From Phallusia mammillata (Eukaryota; Chordata; Ascidiacea; Phlebobranchia; Ascidiidae), in the NCBI GenBank assembly GCA_003260075.1, contig QLIY01000491.1:9199-73198 (forward strand): a stretch of DNA of 64,000 nucleotides. Direction: 5' to 3'. Below the pieces are notes generated by a model. The model was not told the origin of the DNA, made no database searches, and saw only the letters and a program-made list of their open reading frames with translations. The first letter of the stretch is position 1. Every line of letters begins with the position of its first letter. A program made the position numbers and the translations under genes. This document shows, piece after piece, positions 10,014 through 22,160 of this stretch.

Positions 10014-12025
10014 TGATTATGACAACAGAGATTGTCGAAACGTCTGAACGATGTATTCTATATACACCAGTACCTTAATTGGCAGTAATGTTTATGATCA
10101 AATTGTTAAACTACAGTTGAAAAATTTGTAGTCTACTTGATATGGCAAAAAGTAACAACAAGATTCCTAGTGCTAAAATGTTACATATGGTACAGTGTGA
10201 AATGTTATATTAGTTTGCCTATTGCCTACTTTGTTATATTCGCGTTGCCTGAATACACAGATCCCTTTTCTTCATTAATCCAAAACCAACTGTTAAAAAA
10301 CAAGTCTCTGGCAACGGTCAGGTATTACAATAAACAGTCCAAATTTAGCTACAGTTGTTTGCCAAATGATCTGGTTTCAACTTGTCAGCAACATTTTCAA
10401 TCTCATTTAAGTTTGGATGATAATATCACTCTGTTGTTTATGTGCTCTAACATGGTGCTTTGAACAGACGCTGACTTTGTGCGCGAGTTAATCACAAGAG
10501 CTCAGGTAGCCTACACGGTTTACAGCCTAACTTTATTTAGTATCTAAGTTAGCGGAGACGAATTTATGCAACCATGAAATTGTACTTTAAAATACATGTA
10601 CTGGCCATGAATTAATCAAACTTGGGTTTTACTAGGATGGAAATTTTTTTAGGCTAGCCCAGTAACCTTAGGCACTTGATTTTATGTATGCCTATTGTTT
10701 GCAATTAATTATATAAACAGACAAATTGATAACGTAAGAAGGTGACGTCATACACAGTTCGGACAGATTGTGAAATCGTTTAGCTGAAAAGAATTTCACT
10801 CGTTTTTTGCAAACAAGCGAGGATAGCCTATATTGCAGTGTAGTGTGCTTACGTAACAATTACCCACATAAAAAAGCTACCGCATTCACTCGATTGTAAG
10901 CGGTCCTCGATTGCATCCCTCGACTTTAAGACGGATGTTAATGAGGTTTCAAAATAATAATGTAAGCCGAAAGCGGTAAAGTTATGCTCTATTGTTTCAT
11001 GACACTTCTTCATGTTGCTAGATAGCACAACTTTTGTCAATAATTGTTCGTAACTCAAACGATTGTACCCAGCAGAGCGTATGTTGATGTGTAAAGCCAA
11101 CAAGCAACGGAACTTTGAACGCAAAATCTAACAAAAAGCATGGGTGTAGAAATAACAATGATGTAAAACAAAAATCGAAATTCACATCAGACGCGGTTGG
11201 CGGATAGCGTAGCGTTTTTGTGTTCGACGGAAAACGACGGGGTCTTCACACCGTACAGCGACTTTTCCTGACGGCGTGATGTTCTCGGTTGCGCTACTTT
11301 ATGTGCGGCAATACGTACGTTCAATGACAAACAAATAACCTTTTTTTGTCAAGTCGGTTAAGCTAAAGTTAAAAATGCAGTAATAATGTGTATAAAGCCG
11401 GAACAAAGTAGACCCTAATATCAATAACTTCTAGTCTGTTCAAAACAACAATTTCGCATACAAACAACGATTGGCTGCACAAAATTCGGCAAATCCATTT
11501 TACAACTGAGCCTGATGATAAACAATTTTGCGCACAACTCATTCCAGCTGAAGAAACTGGTTCCGGAATGATAAGATAAAGGGCGGTTTTCTTCGTGAAA
11601 CACAGGAAGCCGATATAGGATAGAACCCACAAGCTTGTGAGGACAAGGCGGTCGTGCTCGCTCATCTCTTTTTACTTGTCGCGGGCAAGAAAATACGCAA
11701 GCAGAAATCGGGCTTAAAAGTTTGTCGGTGTCAGGATATTAGGTTTAGTAGTTGCGGAACAAATCCAGTTCAAAGTATTATTTAACGTACGGTTAATGTA
11801 ACCGGAGTTGGCACAGGTTCGCAAGTTTAATCTTGCGATGTAACTAAAATATCAAAACATCTTTATTTTTTACCAGCCTCAGCAACAAAACGGTGCAACA
11901 AACACCAAACAATTTAAAATTGGAGCAACAAAATTGACAACTGTGTACATAAAATTTATTTGCACTTAAACCTTTCGATAAATTAAAACACAATTCCACC
12001 AAAGCGGCCATTTCAACACAACCTT
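10014..12025. other. Intergenic, no gene assigned; CpG-rich patch 11160-11720
   Basis: Between the right SGNH copy and the BSDC1 stop. TGACGTCA occurs once at 10743-10750. A CpG-rich patch at 11160-11720 contrasts with the surrounding AT-rich DNA and holds a minus-strand open frame (11665-11369) beginning MSEHDRLVLTSLWVLSYIG; I do not recognise it and see no clear exon partners. Possible BSDC1 polyadenylation signals (AATAAA on the minus strand) are at 11955-11960 and 11862-11867. Confidence 0.35.
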
Positions 12026-15000
12026 TCATTCCCACTCTTCCCAGCCCTCTACCTCCTCCTGTGACAGGAAATATGAAATTCGGGAAGTTTTTTTTATATT
12101 GTTTCTATAACTTACCTCATCAATATTTTCGACGTCTTCAAGCAGCGCTTCTTTAATCTCATCTTCAGTCATTTCCAAGTCAAATTCCTTCTCCCAGTCA
12201 GAACTTCCACCACTAGAGGACTCTGTTTTAAATATGTCCAAAAAAGAGGAAATTTTTTCATGACATTTGTTTTTGTTTCTTTAGGTGAAAAAACAAACAA
12301 ATCCTAATATGCTTACGACTTCTATATGCTGTGGGCTTGTTAATATCTTGAAACTGCCTTAGATAAACTATTAATTGTTTAATAATTAATAATGGCAAGC
12401 ATATACCCTTAAACTGCGATGCTGGATTTAGTGACAGGTATAGGGGTATATTTTTTCACAATAAGTTACTGTACTTCAATTTTACAGTGAACAAATCTAG
12501 AACAACAACATTGTACTCATGTCCAGCCTATATAATGAATTGTGTCTGCTCGGTGCAATTTTCTAAACTTGCCCGACCCTATTTTAATTTTTTTTTTTAA
12601 TTTGGAAGGTTGGTAAATAATACGTGTATGAAAACATTAGGTTTCTGTGGGTTAAATCAAACCAATGCTACTTATAAGAACAGAAAAAATACGATAGTCT
12701 AAACCAGGTTGTTTAGTAAACCAGCTTTAAAAATAAATTTTACCTCCTCACCTTAAAATGGTGTAACTAAGTAGGGACGTAATTTTTGATGACACCTAAG
12801 TTCTAGTTCATAAGTTGAAAAGCTTAGAGGAGCTACTAACATAAGAACTCACAATGCACAAGGTGTGCTAAATACCGATAGGTGGTATAAAGAGCACAGT
12901 TATTTAAATTAATGATGAGACTGGGATCCAGTTAGCGACTAAATTTAATGTTAGGAAAAAAGTTTGTAAGTTGGTTTTATTGTCATTATTATAACCATAA
13001 AACCTCACCCTAACCCTAATTGCCCTAACTGTCCGCATTTTCACATAATAAGTTGTTATAAATTCAGAAAAGGTCTTTGCACCATCCATCTGTATTTAGA
13101 AAAACTTAAAAAAAACAAAAAAAGATGTGAGTTCTTAAATTAGTAAAATTTCCAAAATACTTGTATTCTTAGGGGGGGGGGCAAAACTTTGTCTGATGTG
13201 AGTTCTTAAATTAGTAAAATTTCCAAAATACTTGTATTCTTAAGCAGAAAACAGAGTGTGACACCATACATACATGCAATAGACATTCTACCTTTTACAG
13301 CAACTTCTGTAGTAGCAGATTTTGCATCACAAGAGGCTTTGGTGGTGGCAATACACCCAGTCACCTTTTCGTCCACTTTTCCAGGTGATGACTTCGTAAT
13401 TTCATCAACAACTAAACTCTTAGGTTCATCTTTTGCTGGCAATTCCAAATCGGCTTCTAACACTTCAGCGGTTTCAGTGTCATTGTCTTTAGCGCCCTCA
13501 TGTGGCGAGGTATCCTTATTGTCTGCTGCTAATGTGTCGGGATCAGCAATGGGCAAAGTGTCTTTAGCGCAATCTTGTGTTGATACAGAAGTATCTGTGG
13601 TGACATCAAGTGGTGGGGAAGGGTCTGCATTTTCAGCGACTACGTTGTCAGGTTGATCAACAGGCTTTGTCTCATTTTCTGGTGTTGCTGTGATAACCTC
13701 AATGTCAAAGTCATCTGAAAAGAGCAAAATTATGTAAAAAAAGGTTAAGCCAAACCGTAAAAAAACAATTAGCATAAATTTAGATACTGTAACATTACTC
13801 CTCAAAATACAACAGTGTTGCTTTTTATGTTATAGGAGAAAACATTTTAATTGGTGTTTGCTGGTTTAAACCATGTTTTACATATGGTGAAAATTGGTGT
13901 TTGCTGGTTTTGCATACATTGACAATTTTGTTTTTTCATGAGAAACTGGTTATTTTTGAATCACTTGTTTCAAACATTTGATTTTACATTCAATGATGAT
14001 TATGGAGACACATGAACATTTTATTCATTCTTTGGATATTAATTTTAAGTAAGTTATCCAGTCCTAAATTTATATTGTTGTACATACACCATTGGTTTAT
14101 TAAATAAAGTAAATATTTTACAATCAAACAATGTGTTAGTAGTTTTAGGAGGTGAAAGCACAATTTTCTAACACTGTAATACTTTACCTTCATCATCCCA
14201 TGAGAGCTCGGTTTCTTTCTTTTCAGCTCTTTGTACAAGTTGAGCCCGTCGAGCCTCAGCCTGTAGTGCAAAAAAAAAGAAATATGTGACAAGACCATTT
14301 TTTTACACTTTTGCAAAAAGGCTGTATGGTGTCAAGTACAATTAGGCAATTTTTTCAGAACATCTGAATTTGTTACAAGGATTTAATGATGTACACAACA
14401 TACAGTTCTTAGTTGGGGGGGGGGAAAGAAATATGTGACAAGACCATTTTTTTACACTTTTGCAAATAGGCTGTATGGTGTCAAGTACAATTAGGCAATT
14501 TTTTCAGAACAGCTCAATTTGTTACAAGGATTTAATGATGTACACAACATACAGTTCTTAGTTACAGGCTGCATGGTATTTTTGGGAAAATCTACCAACA
14601 CTATACTGCACTGCGGACCCATATTAAGCTAAATTTTGATAGGTGGCACAAAGTACACAAATACTCATTTAAACAGTATATATATATATATATATGTATA
14701 AAAATGCTGACGGTCGGGGCTGTTTGCATTGGGGTAGGGTATTATCATTCAAAAATCAGGAAAACTAACTTCAAAACCAAAATTTTTAAAAACTTACTTC
14801 CCAACCCTGCTAAATTAATCATTCAATTTTTGTGCCACCTATCAAAATTTAGCTAAATGTCATTCTGCCATGAGGTATGATCAGTGATGGGATTTAGCTG
14901 GTTCGCACCGGCTCCATAGAACCGTCTTATGAAATTTTATGAGAACAGCGAACCGGTTGGCATTACCGGCTACTGTCAATGGACTTTTTGTAACAGGACC

Positions 15001-18000
15001 AGGAGAAAAATCTGACTTTTGTGATAAAACCGACTGATAAAAAAATTCAATCCCACCACTGGGTATGATGTTAGCTCTCTATTGTTTGAATTAACAACTG
15101 CAAATACCTTCTGCAATTCATGAATCTTGTAAAAGTATCTTGTCCAGAAATCATGATGGGACACTGCGTCTGGTACAAGTTTTGTGTAAAGGGCTCGAAC
15201 CTGTGTTGACAGAATGAAGAAATATTAACAAATTTGTAAGCATTTAGCAAAAAAAAACAATACCTCCTTGCAGTCCAACATAAGTAGGGAAATTGGTTCG
15301 CGTAATTCCTCCAGATTAAATGTGCTTACCCATATTTCAAAATCTGCTGAATCTGCATATTTTACACATTTTTAGAACATTGTGTGTGGTAAAAAGTAAG
15401 AATGAGCCGAGCCGAGCGAGCCGCGCCAGAACCCGAGTTGCTGTTTTTGGTGCTCGGCCGAGCAGTTGCACAAAGTCACCTGAGCATTACATTTGCAGCC
15501 TTGCTAACATATGAAACTACAAACTAGAATTAAGGTATCCAAGAACAGAAATGACTGTTTATTTAACATAGTTCATAGGCGCCCACTTGTTAAAATCGAT
15601 GGGGAGGCAGAATTTTACAACTCGGTAAAGACTATTTTCTGCCCGGACGTCACCTAACGTCGCAAGTTACACCCTTTGCAGTGTTTCAGTTTTTTTACAG
15701 TCATGTTTGTCAACTTACTACCAGGCTCATTGCAGTATGTTCCTGGGTCAGTTTGTATTGCAAAGAGTCGAGCCTGCAACGATATATTTTTTGTAGTTGT
15801 TGTTTAAATGTTGTTTTTAACATGGCAAGTTATGCGCTTGTAAAAACATTAAACTTTGATCAACTTGCCAAAAAATTTTGACCAAAACTGGCTCAGTAAT
15901 TTTTTCAGATGGAAATGTGACCCTAATAGTAACCAGGCATATCCATGGGTGGCAAGATCATCTTTTTTAAATAAATATTTGGGTTGCATCTAAAAAGTGA
16001 GGGAGCCACTGTTTCCAGACCAATTCCAACATGTCTAAGACATAAAACCTAGTTGTTGTTTTTTCAAAAAGTCATATAAATTTCTTGCATTACTACATTT
16101 TGGTTAAAAAGCACTTGTGCTAGTTTTGGCGCAATACCAGATATGTAGGCAAACACTGTAGACCAGGGGTGGGCGACCTTTGTTACTGTAGGGCCAATTA
16201 TGAATGTCAAAATTGGATCGCGGGCCGCACATGTGCATAACACAAAGTGATTTTGCTTTGTTTCTTACCAAATATGCTTAACTACAAGTATAATTCGTAT
16301 TTGATTCTAGCCACATTTTGCCAGATCGCAGAAAACTAGCACCAGGCGCATTAATCAGCTCAAAAATATGTATTAATTGGACTCGTTTGCCAGTACTTTT
16401 GAAATCCAAGCATCTCTGTGGGCCGCACAACCTTTAATGAAGGGCCGCATGCGGCCCGTGGGCTGCAGGTTGCCCACCCCTGCTGTAGACAAAACAATAA
16501 TTTTCACATCAAGTGAATTTTTGCTCACCTCAGCGGGGGAGATAACCTTTACACCAGAGGAGGTTCCAACAAAAACTGTTGAATCTTCATTTTCTACACA
16601 GTAAATAATTAATTTGTTGAAAGTTTTATTCTGTTGTAGAAATTTAAGTGACTAAAATCTTGGTAGCTCACAACACCAAAGGAACAGTTTGTTCTAGTTT
16701 AGCTTAGGTTATTGTTTAATTACAAACTCAGGGTTGATGTTTTTTTACCGTTTTCTGATGGTGGTTGTGGAGTTACATGGTTAACAACACTTCCAAGAAA
16801 GCCAGAAAGAGTGTTGGTTACTACTTTTGTGGCATGGGACGCTTCATTTAAATCCACCTGTTTGATACAAAGACTTTATTGACATCTTGAATTTTTTGAC
16901 AACATTTTATGCAGCAACAGTTTATTTATTTACATTTTATGCATCAGCAATCAAAATTGTGTTTGTACTGATATACAGTGAGACATATATACGTTTTACG
17001 AACTTAGGGAGCTTGAGTAATAGTTAGGTTAACCAGATTAAAAAATACAGGGTCAAACTTATGATTCCCCTTAACAGTACAAATTTGAAGCTCTGTATTA
17101 CTTTTTTTGGCCCAAATAGTGGCACAAACAACTTTAAACAGAAAAAGAAAAAAGGTAAAAGTTGTGGGTATCTTTTAAACAAAGTCAAAAACATACCAAA
17201 ATTGTATATCTAAAGTTCGGATTTTACTGATTTGCTAAAAATGTAACCTCATATTTGCAAATTATTAAGTAAAGATTACAAAACTTATCACAAAAAATAC
17301 TAAGAAACAGAGATAAACTAAAAAATAGAAGAAATTGTTTTTTAGTGTTGCAAATCACCTTAATGTTAAGCTGGTCTTTCATAGATGTAGCTGTAGCCGC
17401 AACGATTTTTGATGTGTCAGTTTTAACAGTTTCTGTAAATTCCTTCATGTCTCGAAGCATAAACTCATTCGTTTCCACCAACTAAAAAAGTGACAAAATA
17501 GTGTTGGACCTTTTTCAACAAATGATTGCTAGCGCTGATTTAATGCAGTTTCTGCAGTAACAGCAAACAGAAATCTTTCTTTGAAATAAAACATGAAACA
17601 AAATAGCAAGTAAAAATGGATAGATAATCCATTTTTACTGATGTTGTCATCTTTATTTTCTAATCTGTCCTGTTGCCTGCGAATCAGGTGTAGAATATCA
17701 ATAATATGAATTTTACATAAGTGCATTTTACTTTACCTTTCGTTTTGCTGTGTCATAAAATGATCCCCACCATGAAGGGGCACTTGCTGAGTCATCTTCT
17801 TCGTCTCTGCACAAAAGTGTAAAAGGTTTCCTTATGATTCATACATTGCAAAATACCAAACATGGATATGCAGATTGTGAAAAACATGATTGTGCCCCCC
17901 AAAAAACAATGATGGTGTGGTACCAAGTTGCGTGGTTTTATTTCACCTGGCGATAACAATAGAAACTGTCAAAATATTGGGATGTTTCACACTCAAATAC

Positions 18001-18647
18001 TGGCTTGTATTGTTTAGCTCAGTAGTTTTCAAACTTTTTCATTATTTTTTCAAAGCGGTCCCTTTCCCATTATAACGAAGGCTCACAGTCATTTAGCTGG
18101 AATGTGTATTTTAACAAACCGAAAGTTGATTTTCAGAATTTTAACAGGATAATGCAAAATTACGCATAGCAATGATCCAAAAACAGTTTGTTACATTACA
18201 GACAAGACAGAAAACATGGCGATTATGCGCAAACAATTGCTTTTTTGTTAGTTGTCATGGAATAAAGGCTATTGTTTAGCAATGGAGACAGTCGATTTTC
18301 AATTTTACTTTGATTTAAACTTATTCACTGGCACAAATTGATGCCAAATAAGACGCGGTCCCTGCAAAATTGCTTCACGGACCTCTAAAGGAACGCAGAC
18401 CCCAGTTTGAGAACCGCTGGTTTAGCTCAAAACAATGTTGTTATATCACATTTGTCATTTGTTAGCATATAATAGGTGAAATCGCTGGATACTGAATTTG
18501 AAGCAGCTGATTTAATCAGATAGGAGGAATAGAAGATGTGTTAAAATGGTGCAAAGCACAACATACCACTGTGGCTAAATGGCTAAACGTAAGTTGTTTA
18601 TGAAAAGTTGTAAAAATAAATAAATAAACTTACCCTTTTTCACTCAT
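12026..18647 (-). CDS. BSDC1: BSD domain-containing protein 1
   Basis: Twelve exons, 5' to 3': 18647-18634, 17806-17737, 17481-17359, 16857-16749, 16593-16529, 15773-15722, 15352-15264, 15200-15108, 14260-14188, 13714-13292, 12222-12116 and 12058-12026. All use GT-AG and all phases join, giving 1251 nt or 416 aa (human BSDC1 is about 430). N-terminus MSEKGDEEDDSASAPSWWGS; amphipathic region FMLRDMKEFTETVKTDTSK; BSD-domain segments ARLFAIQTDPGTYCNEP, FEIWVSTFNLEE and FWTRYFYKIHELQK; an acidic low-complexity middle; conserved tail SSDWEKEFDLEMTEDE then VEGWEEWE at the stop. The short first exon (14 nt) is supported by the ATG and perfect phase. The family is named for the BSD fold; its biochemical role is not settled. 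Several introns hold MITEs or artefactual joins, none in exons. Confidence 0.93.
12827..13240. mobile_element. MITE-like repeat, copy A
   Basis: Lies in the last long BSDC1 intron. GAGCTACTAACATAAGAAC and GCTAAATACCGATAGGTGG at its left match, in reverse complement, the sequence at 57915-58205, and its right side has the inverted TTTGTCTGATGTGAGTTC. Ends are approximate because a G tract at 13172 duplicates the right edge. Confidence 0.5.
13172..13181. other. 10-nt poly-G join with 48-bp duplication
   Basis: About 13124-13171 and 13195-13243 both read GATGTGAGTTCTTAAATTAG...CTTGTATTCTTA. It is intronic in BSDC1 and leaves coding sequence intact. Confidence 0.8.
14415..14424. other. 10-nt poly-G join with 138-bp duplication
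   Basis: 14277-14414 is repeated at 14425-14564 (AGAAATATGTGACAAGACC...CATACAGTTCTTAGTT) with two or three substitutions. Intronic in BSDC1. No native G borders the tract, so its own length is exactly 10. Confidence 0.85.
14627..14854. mobile_element. MITE with 26-bp perfect inverted repeats
   Basis: The left end 14627-14652 begins AGCTAAATTTTGATAGG and the right end 14829-14854 is its exact reverse complement. The interior contains a short (TA)n run at about 14678-14695. Target-site duplication is uncertain; TTAA/TAAA-like bases adjoin. It shares GATAGGTGGCACAAAG-type ends with the repeat at 12827-13240 and 57915-58205. Confidence 0.65.
14882..15061. mobile_element. hAT-type MITE, GGTTCGCACCGG family
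   Basis: 180 bp, CAGTGATGGGATTTAGC...CAATCCCACCACTG, with TSD GGTATGAT at 14874-14881 and 15062-15069. Relatives at 28285-28514 (perfect TSD) and 31248-31390 (truncated). It sits in a BSDC1 intron 47 bp from an exon. Confidence 0.9.
16164..16482. mobile_element. hAT-type MITE, CAGGGGTGGGCGACC family
   Basis: 319 bp with TIRs CAGGGGTGGGCGACCTT / AGGTTGCCCACCCCTG and perfect TSD CTGTAGAC at 16156-16163 and 16483-16490. GGGCCGCA-type words recur near both ends. Located in a BSDC1 intron. Confidence 0.92.
18020..18419. mobile_element. hAT-type MITE, CAGTGGTTCTCAAAC family
   Basis: 400 bp, CAGTAGTTTTCAAACTTTT...CCCCAGTTTGAGAACCGCTG, TSD GTTTAGCT at 18012-18019 and 18420-18427. A homologous copy lies at 32094-32521. 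It is in BSDC1 intron 1. Confidence 0.92.
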
Positions 18648-19344
18648 TTTAAGTTATGGCAGTACTTTGTGGAAACAAAACAAACAACGACAGTAGACAG
18701 GTATGGAACTAACACTGTGACAAACTGAAAAATAAAGATTCTATCATATAATGCTTTTAATGTTGTTTACAAAACACATGGGTCACAAACAAAGGCTAAA
18801 TAATGACATGAAAACAAAAGTGTGCAAAAATCATTTCAAAACATCATGTGTAATTACAGCACAATAGCTACAGCGTAGTATCAATCATTCAATCGTGGTG
18901 TATAAACTTCGGAAAAAATAAGTAAACATTGATGGATTGAACAATTATTTGTAAACTTTTATTCAAACCAATGAAAGTATACTAAGTAACTTAAGCATCA
19001 AAGGAACATGTGTTTCTGCTTGTCAAAATTAATAGTTTACAACAATATCGTGTATAAAGTTTGATCATGTTTTACTAAAACTATCAGAACTATTGAATTT
19101 CCAGGAACAACTAACAAATTGTACAACAAGTATACATTTAGAAAACAGTACTGAATTACAATAGAAAACAACATACAACAACTTGGTATTTTATGCAACA
19201 TAGTATAAACAATATATCAAAAACAAAAAAGTATAAAGTAGAACCTATATTAGTATCATTATTTTTGTTGAAGCAGTTCAGTTGACAATATTTTTTTTGC
19301 AGCATTACTGTATCGGGTATTTTTGCTAAATTTAAACCACTAAC
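18648..19344. other. Spacer between BSDC1 start and dystrotelin-like stop
   Basis: About 700 bp between two minus-strand genes. It should hold the 3' UTR of the upstream gene and the promoter of BSDC1. A minus-strand AATAAA lies at 18958-18963, about 380 nt past the upstream stop. The gap is too long to argue for a tunicate-style operon. Confidence 0.5.
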
Positions 19345-20895
19345 CTACTGAAGTTCTAGTGCACAATCAATAACATCACAGAATTGGGTTTTAACTTTTT
19401 CAGCAGCAGATAAAACAGCATTTCTATTTGAAGTGAGGCATTCAGGTTCATCCATTGACAGCAAGATAGTGTCAGCCAATAACAAAAAAGGATTTTCTTG
19501 ATTTACTTCAGTTATATACTTGTCCTCATAACCTGATTTTGATAAATCCTGATCTACTTTGTCCTTAGGTTTACCCCTGCTGTCATCCAAATCTGAGTGA
19601 GTAAGACTGCTGCTCTCATCCATTGTATCCTCCGCTTCATCGTCGGCGAACCCATCGGCAAAAACAACGCACTTTAAATTGTCTAACTCAGCTTTAAGAT
19701 TTCTATTGTGCAGGTTAACAGTATCAAGTTCACCCTGTAAGAGAACTCTTTCTTCATCTAGTTTAACCACTTCATTTTTGCTGGTTTCCAGCATATCAAC
19801 TGTTCCAGTCATTTTGTCATTTTCATCCTTTAGTTTTGAAACAAGTTTTTCCAATTCTTCCTTTTCTTGATCAGCAAGGTTGGTTACATCATCAAAGTTT
19901 GACACAACAAGATCTTCGTCAACTAAATCTCCCTTCTGTTGGATGGGCAAAAAGCTTGAAGACAGGGCTTTATGCTTGTACCGTTTTGTCACAATGTTTC
20001 TTACTGTTCGTGCCAGAGCATTGACTTTTTGCTTGGAACCAGCAGGTAAGCAATACTCTTGCCGAGGATGAGTTAGACGATGAGAACGTGTTACGCATTT
20101 TCTGGTTAAAAAACAAACTTGGCAAGAATTGTAGTCCAGACACCGTAAACATTGAAACCTTAATCCAACTATGGGACGTACTTTACATGTTGCACACTGG
20201 ACATTGTGCACTGAGGTTTTAGCAACATTCAAACGATGCATTGTGGGTAACCATACAATCGACTGTGGTTCCATCTCTAGCCATTGAAGGAATTGATCTT
20301 CAGAAATTGATGAGCCGAGGACTCCTTCAAAGCAACTGTCTACAGCAGGTTTAATTTTTGCGAAATTACTAGATTCACAAACAATGTCTGTGACACGAAT
20401 AATATGAGCCAAACACAAAGAAAGCCTGCTTCGACTCATGACCCTTTGTGAGCCAGCGTACAACTCAAAAATTGACTTATATTTGCTTCTGACATCTTGG
20501 TTACCTAACAGTAAGAAAAATTGGATGGATGGAAGAATACTGACGCTGTGGTTTCTTATGTCCTTGAATGTTTCAAATATTAAATATGCAATTGATTCTT
20601 TTAGCAAAGTTACAGTTATTCCAGATGTTCTATATATTGTTTCCACAATTTGATTCAGTTCATCATATGTAACCACTTGTTCAGTAACATATAAGAGAGA
20701 TTTTCCAAATCGCTTTTGAAAATATTTTGTAAATGAGTCTAGCACACATTGGTGGTTTATTGCATCTAGTTTGAAATACTGCTGCAAGTGGCAAAGTTTC
20801 ATTGCTGCTCTGTACACACTGTACTTGATATCCTGATAGTCACAGTTGACTTTGCAAATCAGATTATCAACACATTGTTTTGGTGTTTCTTCCAT
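19345..20895 (-). CDS. DYTN: Dystrotelin-like dystrophin-superfamily protein, single exon
   Basis: An uninterrupted 516-codon frame. Residues about 20-225 align in order with the EF-hand region of dystrophin and dystrobrevin, ending in the signature PQSIVWLPTMHRL. Residues about 234-282 are a ZZ zinc finger (CATC, CLRCLDYNSCQVC, SHRLTHP, EYC), followed by a basic linker (NIVTKRYKHKALSS) and FLPIQQKGD as in the family. Residues about 340-408 are heptad-like coiled coil; the tail is acidic. It lacks the actin-binding, spectrin and WW parts, so it has dystrotelin or short-isoform architecture (human DYTN about 578 aa). Relatives act in membrane-linked dystrophin complexes. The absence of introns is odd for this family and suggests a retrocopy, yet the frame is fully open. 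The start is the first Met of the frame, after an upstream stop. Confidence 0.75.
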   Translation of the reverse strand: MEETPKQCVDNLICKVNCDYQDIKYSVYRAAMKLCHLQQYFKLDAINHQCVLDSFTKYFQKRFGKSLLYVTEQVVTYDELNQIVETIYRTSGITVTLLKESIAYLIFETFKDIRNHSVSILPSIQFFLLLGNQDVRSKYKSIFELYAGSQRVMSRSRLSLCLAHIIRVTDIVCESSNFAKIKPAVDSCFEGVLGSSISEDQFLQWLEMEPQSIVWLPTMHRLNVAKTSVHNVQCATCKVRPIVGLRFQCLRCLDYNSCQVCFLTRKCVTRSHRLTHPRQEYCLPAGSKQKVNALARTVRNIVTKRYKHKALSSSFLPIQQKGDLVDEDLVVSNFDDVTNLADQEKEELEKLVSKLKDENDKMTGTVDMLETSKNEVVKLDEERVLLQGELDTVNLHNRNLKAELDNLKCVVFADGFADDEAEDTMDESSSLTHSDLDDSRGKPKDKVDQDLSKSGYEDKYITEVNQENPFLLLADTILLSMDEPECLTSNRNAVLSAAEKVKTQFCDVIDCALELQ

Positions 20896-21993
20896 GATTC
20901 AGTTTTTTTAGCCTACAGTATTTGTAACATTATTTGGTGTCCAGTCCATTTCACTAAAAATTAGTAAACACATTAGATTACTTCAACCTACCAGCTGCAG
21001 TTCTGAATTTAATCTACTTTTGTTCCAATGGTTGTAATTGTAACCAATGGCATATATATATCTTAATACAACTAGCAACAGTTTTATTTACTTCTGTGAC
21101 ATAAAACACATTAGAATAGTTCGGTACTCACAAGCAAATGCTTTGAATCAAATCTACTGACTAATTTTAAACAGTTTTCGTTGTAATCAATATCATTTAA
21201 CTTGCTACAACTATAGCAACAGTTATATTTTCTTTTCTCGTATGTTAGTTTTATAAAAACGTTTGGCAAGAAGCAACAATGTTTTTACGTTCATTTAAAT
21301 AGCAAGTATGTTTCTGATAAAAACAGTTTAGCATTTTGAAAAACTAACAGCAAAAATACACAACTGTATTCAATGTAAACAGCAAAATGAATCACCGAAA
21401 ATCCAAAACAACAAAGATATTTCAAAACAAAACGTCAGCTGATTTACGTCCAATGAGCGTACTGTAACCTGTTTAAAGTTTATTTACCGTAGTACAAAAT
21501 ATATTATTTATTTTTTTAGGAAGCATAAATGTTTATAGACACAAAAACAAATGTTAGTTTTCAGATTGCTTGAAATAAATTGATCAAAAAATTTTTTTGA
21601 TTAAAAAAACAAACTAAAATTGGTTATTTTTACAAATCTAAGCAACTTTTTAAATACGACATAAAAATTTCTCCCTACTTCTCATCCTAAACAATTTGGG
21701 GGGATTTCCCAAATTACAGAAACAGGGGGGGGGGGTTTGGAGAAGTTTAAAGATAAGAAGTTTTAGTAAAATATATAACTATTTTTGTATTGAAAATTTA
21801 GTTTTTTGAATAAAAAAACAAACTAAAATTGGTTATTTTTACAAATCTACAAAGCAACTTTTTAAATACGACATAAAAACTTCTCCCCACTTCTCATCCT
21901 AAACAATTTGGGGGGATTTCCCAAATTACAGAAACATTTTTGATGAAAGTTGGCATTTTATTTAAATTTAACTCGTGAAACAACCTTGTAAAG
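20896..21993. other. Divergent intergenic region
   Basis: Between the minus-strand dystrotelin-like start and the plus-strand phosphatase start, so both promoters should lie here. A G tract at 21725-21735 joins two versions of about 21590-21724 and 21806-21934 (AAACTAAAATTGGTTATTTT...CCCAAATTACAGAAACA), so the true spacer is probably about 220 bp shorter. Confidence 0.5.
21725..21735. other. 11-nt poly-G join with ~140-bp duplication
   Basis: The preceding block (GATTAAAAAAACAAACTAAA...GAAACA) recurs after the tract with an insertion and small changes. Intergenic. Confidence 0.8.
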
Positions 21994-22086
21994 ATGACAG
22001 AAAAGGGAGCATTGTTTGTTTGTTTAGGTAGGTATGAATTTTCAAGGGTTTGTTTTTATTTTGACACAAGTTTTTAATGTTTTTTT

Positions 22087-22160
<74 letters not shown>

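Noticed and set aside
13258..13656. 132-codon plus-strand open frame
   Set aside because: Antisense shadow of the acidic low-complexity BSDC1 exon.
18648..20895. Operon of the dystrotelin-like gene and BSDC1
   Set aside because: Same strand, but the 700-bp spacer with its own AATAAA is too long for the very short spacers of tunicate operons.
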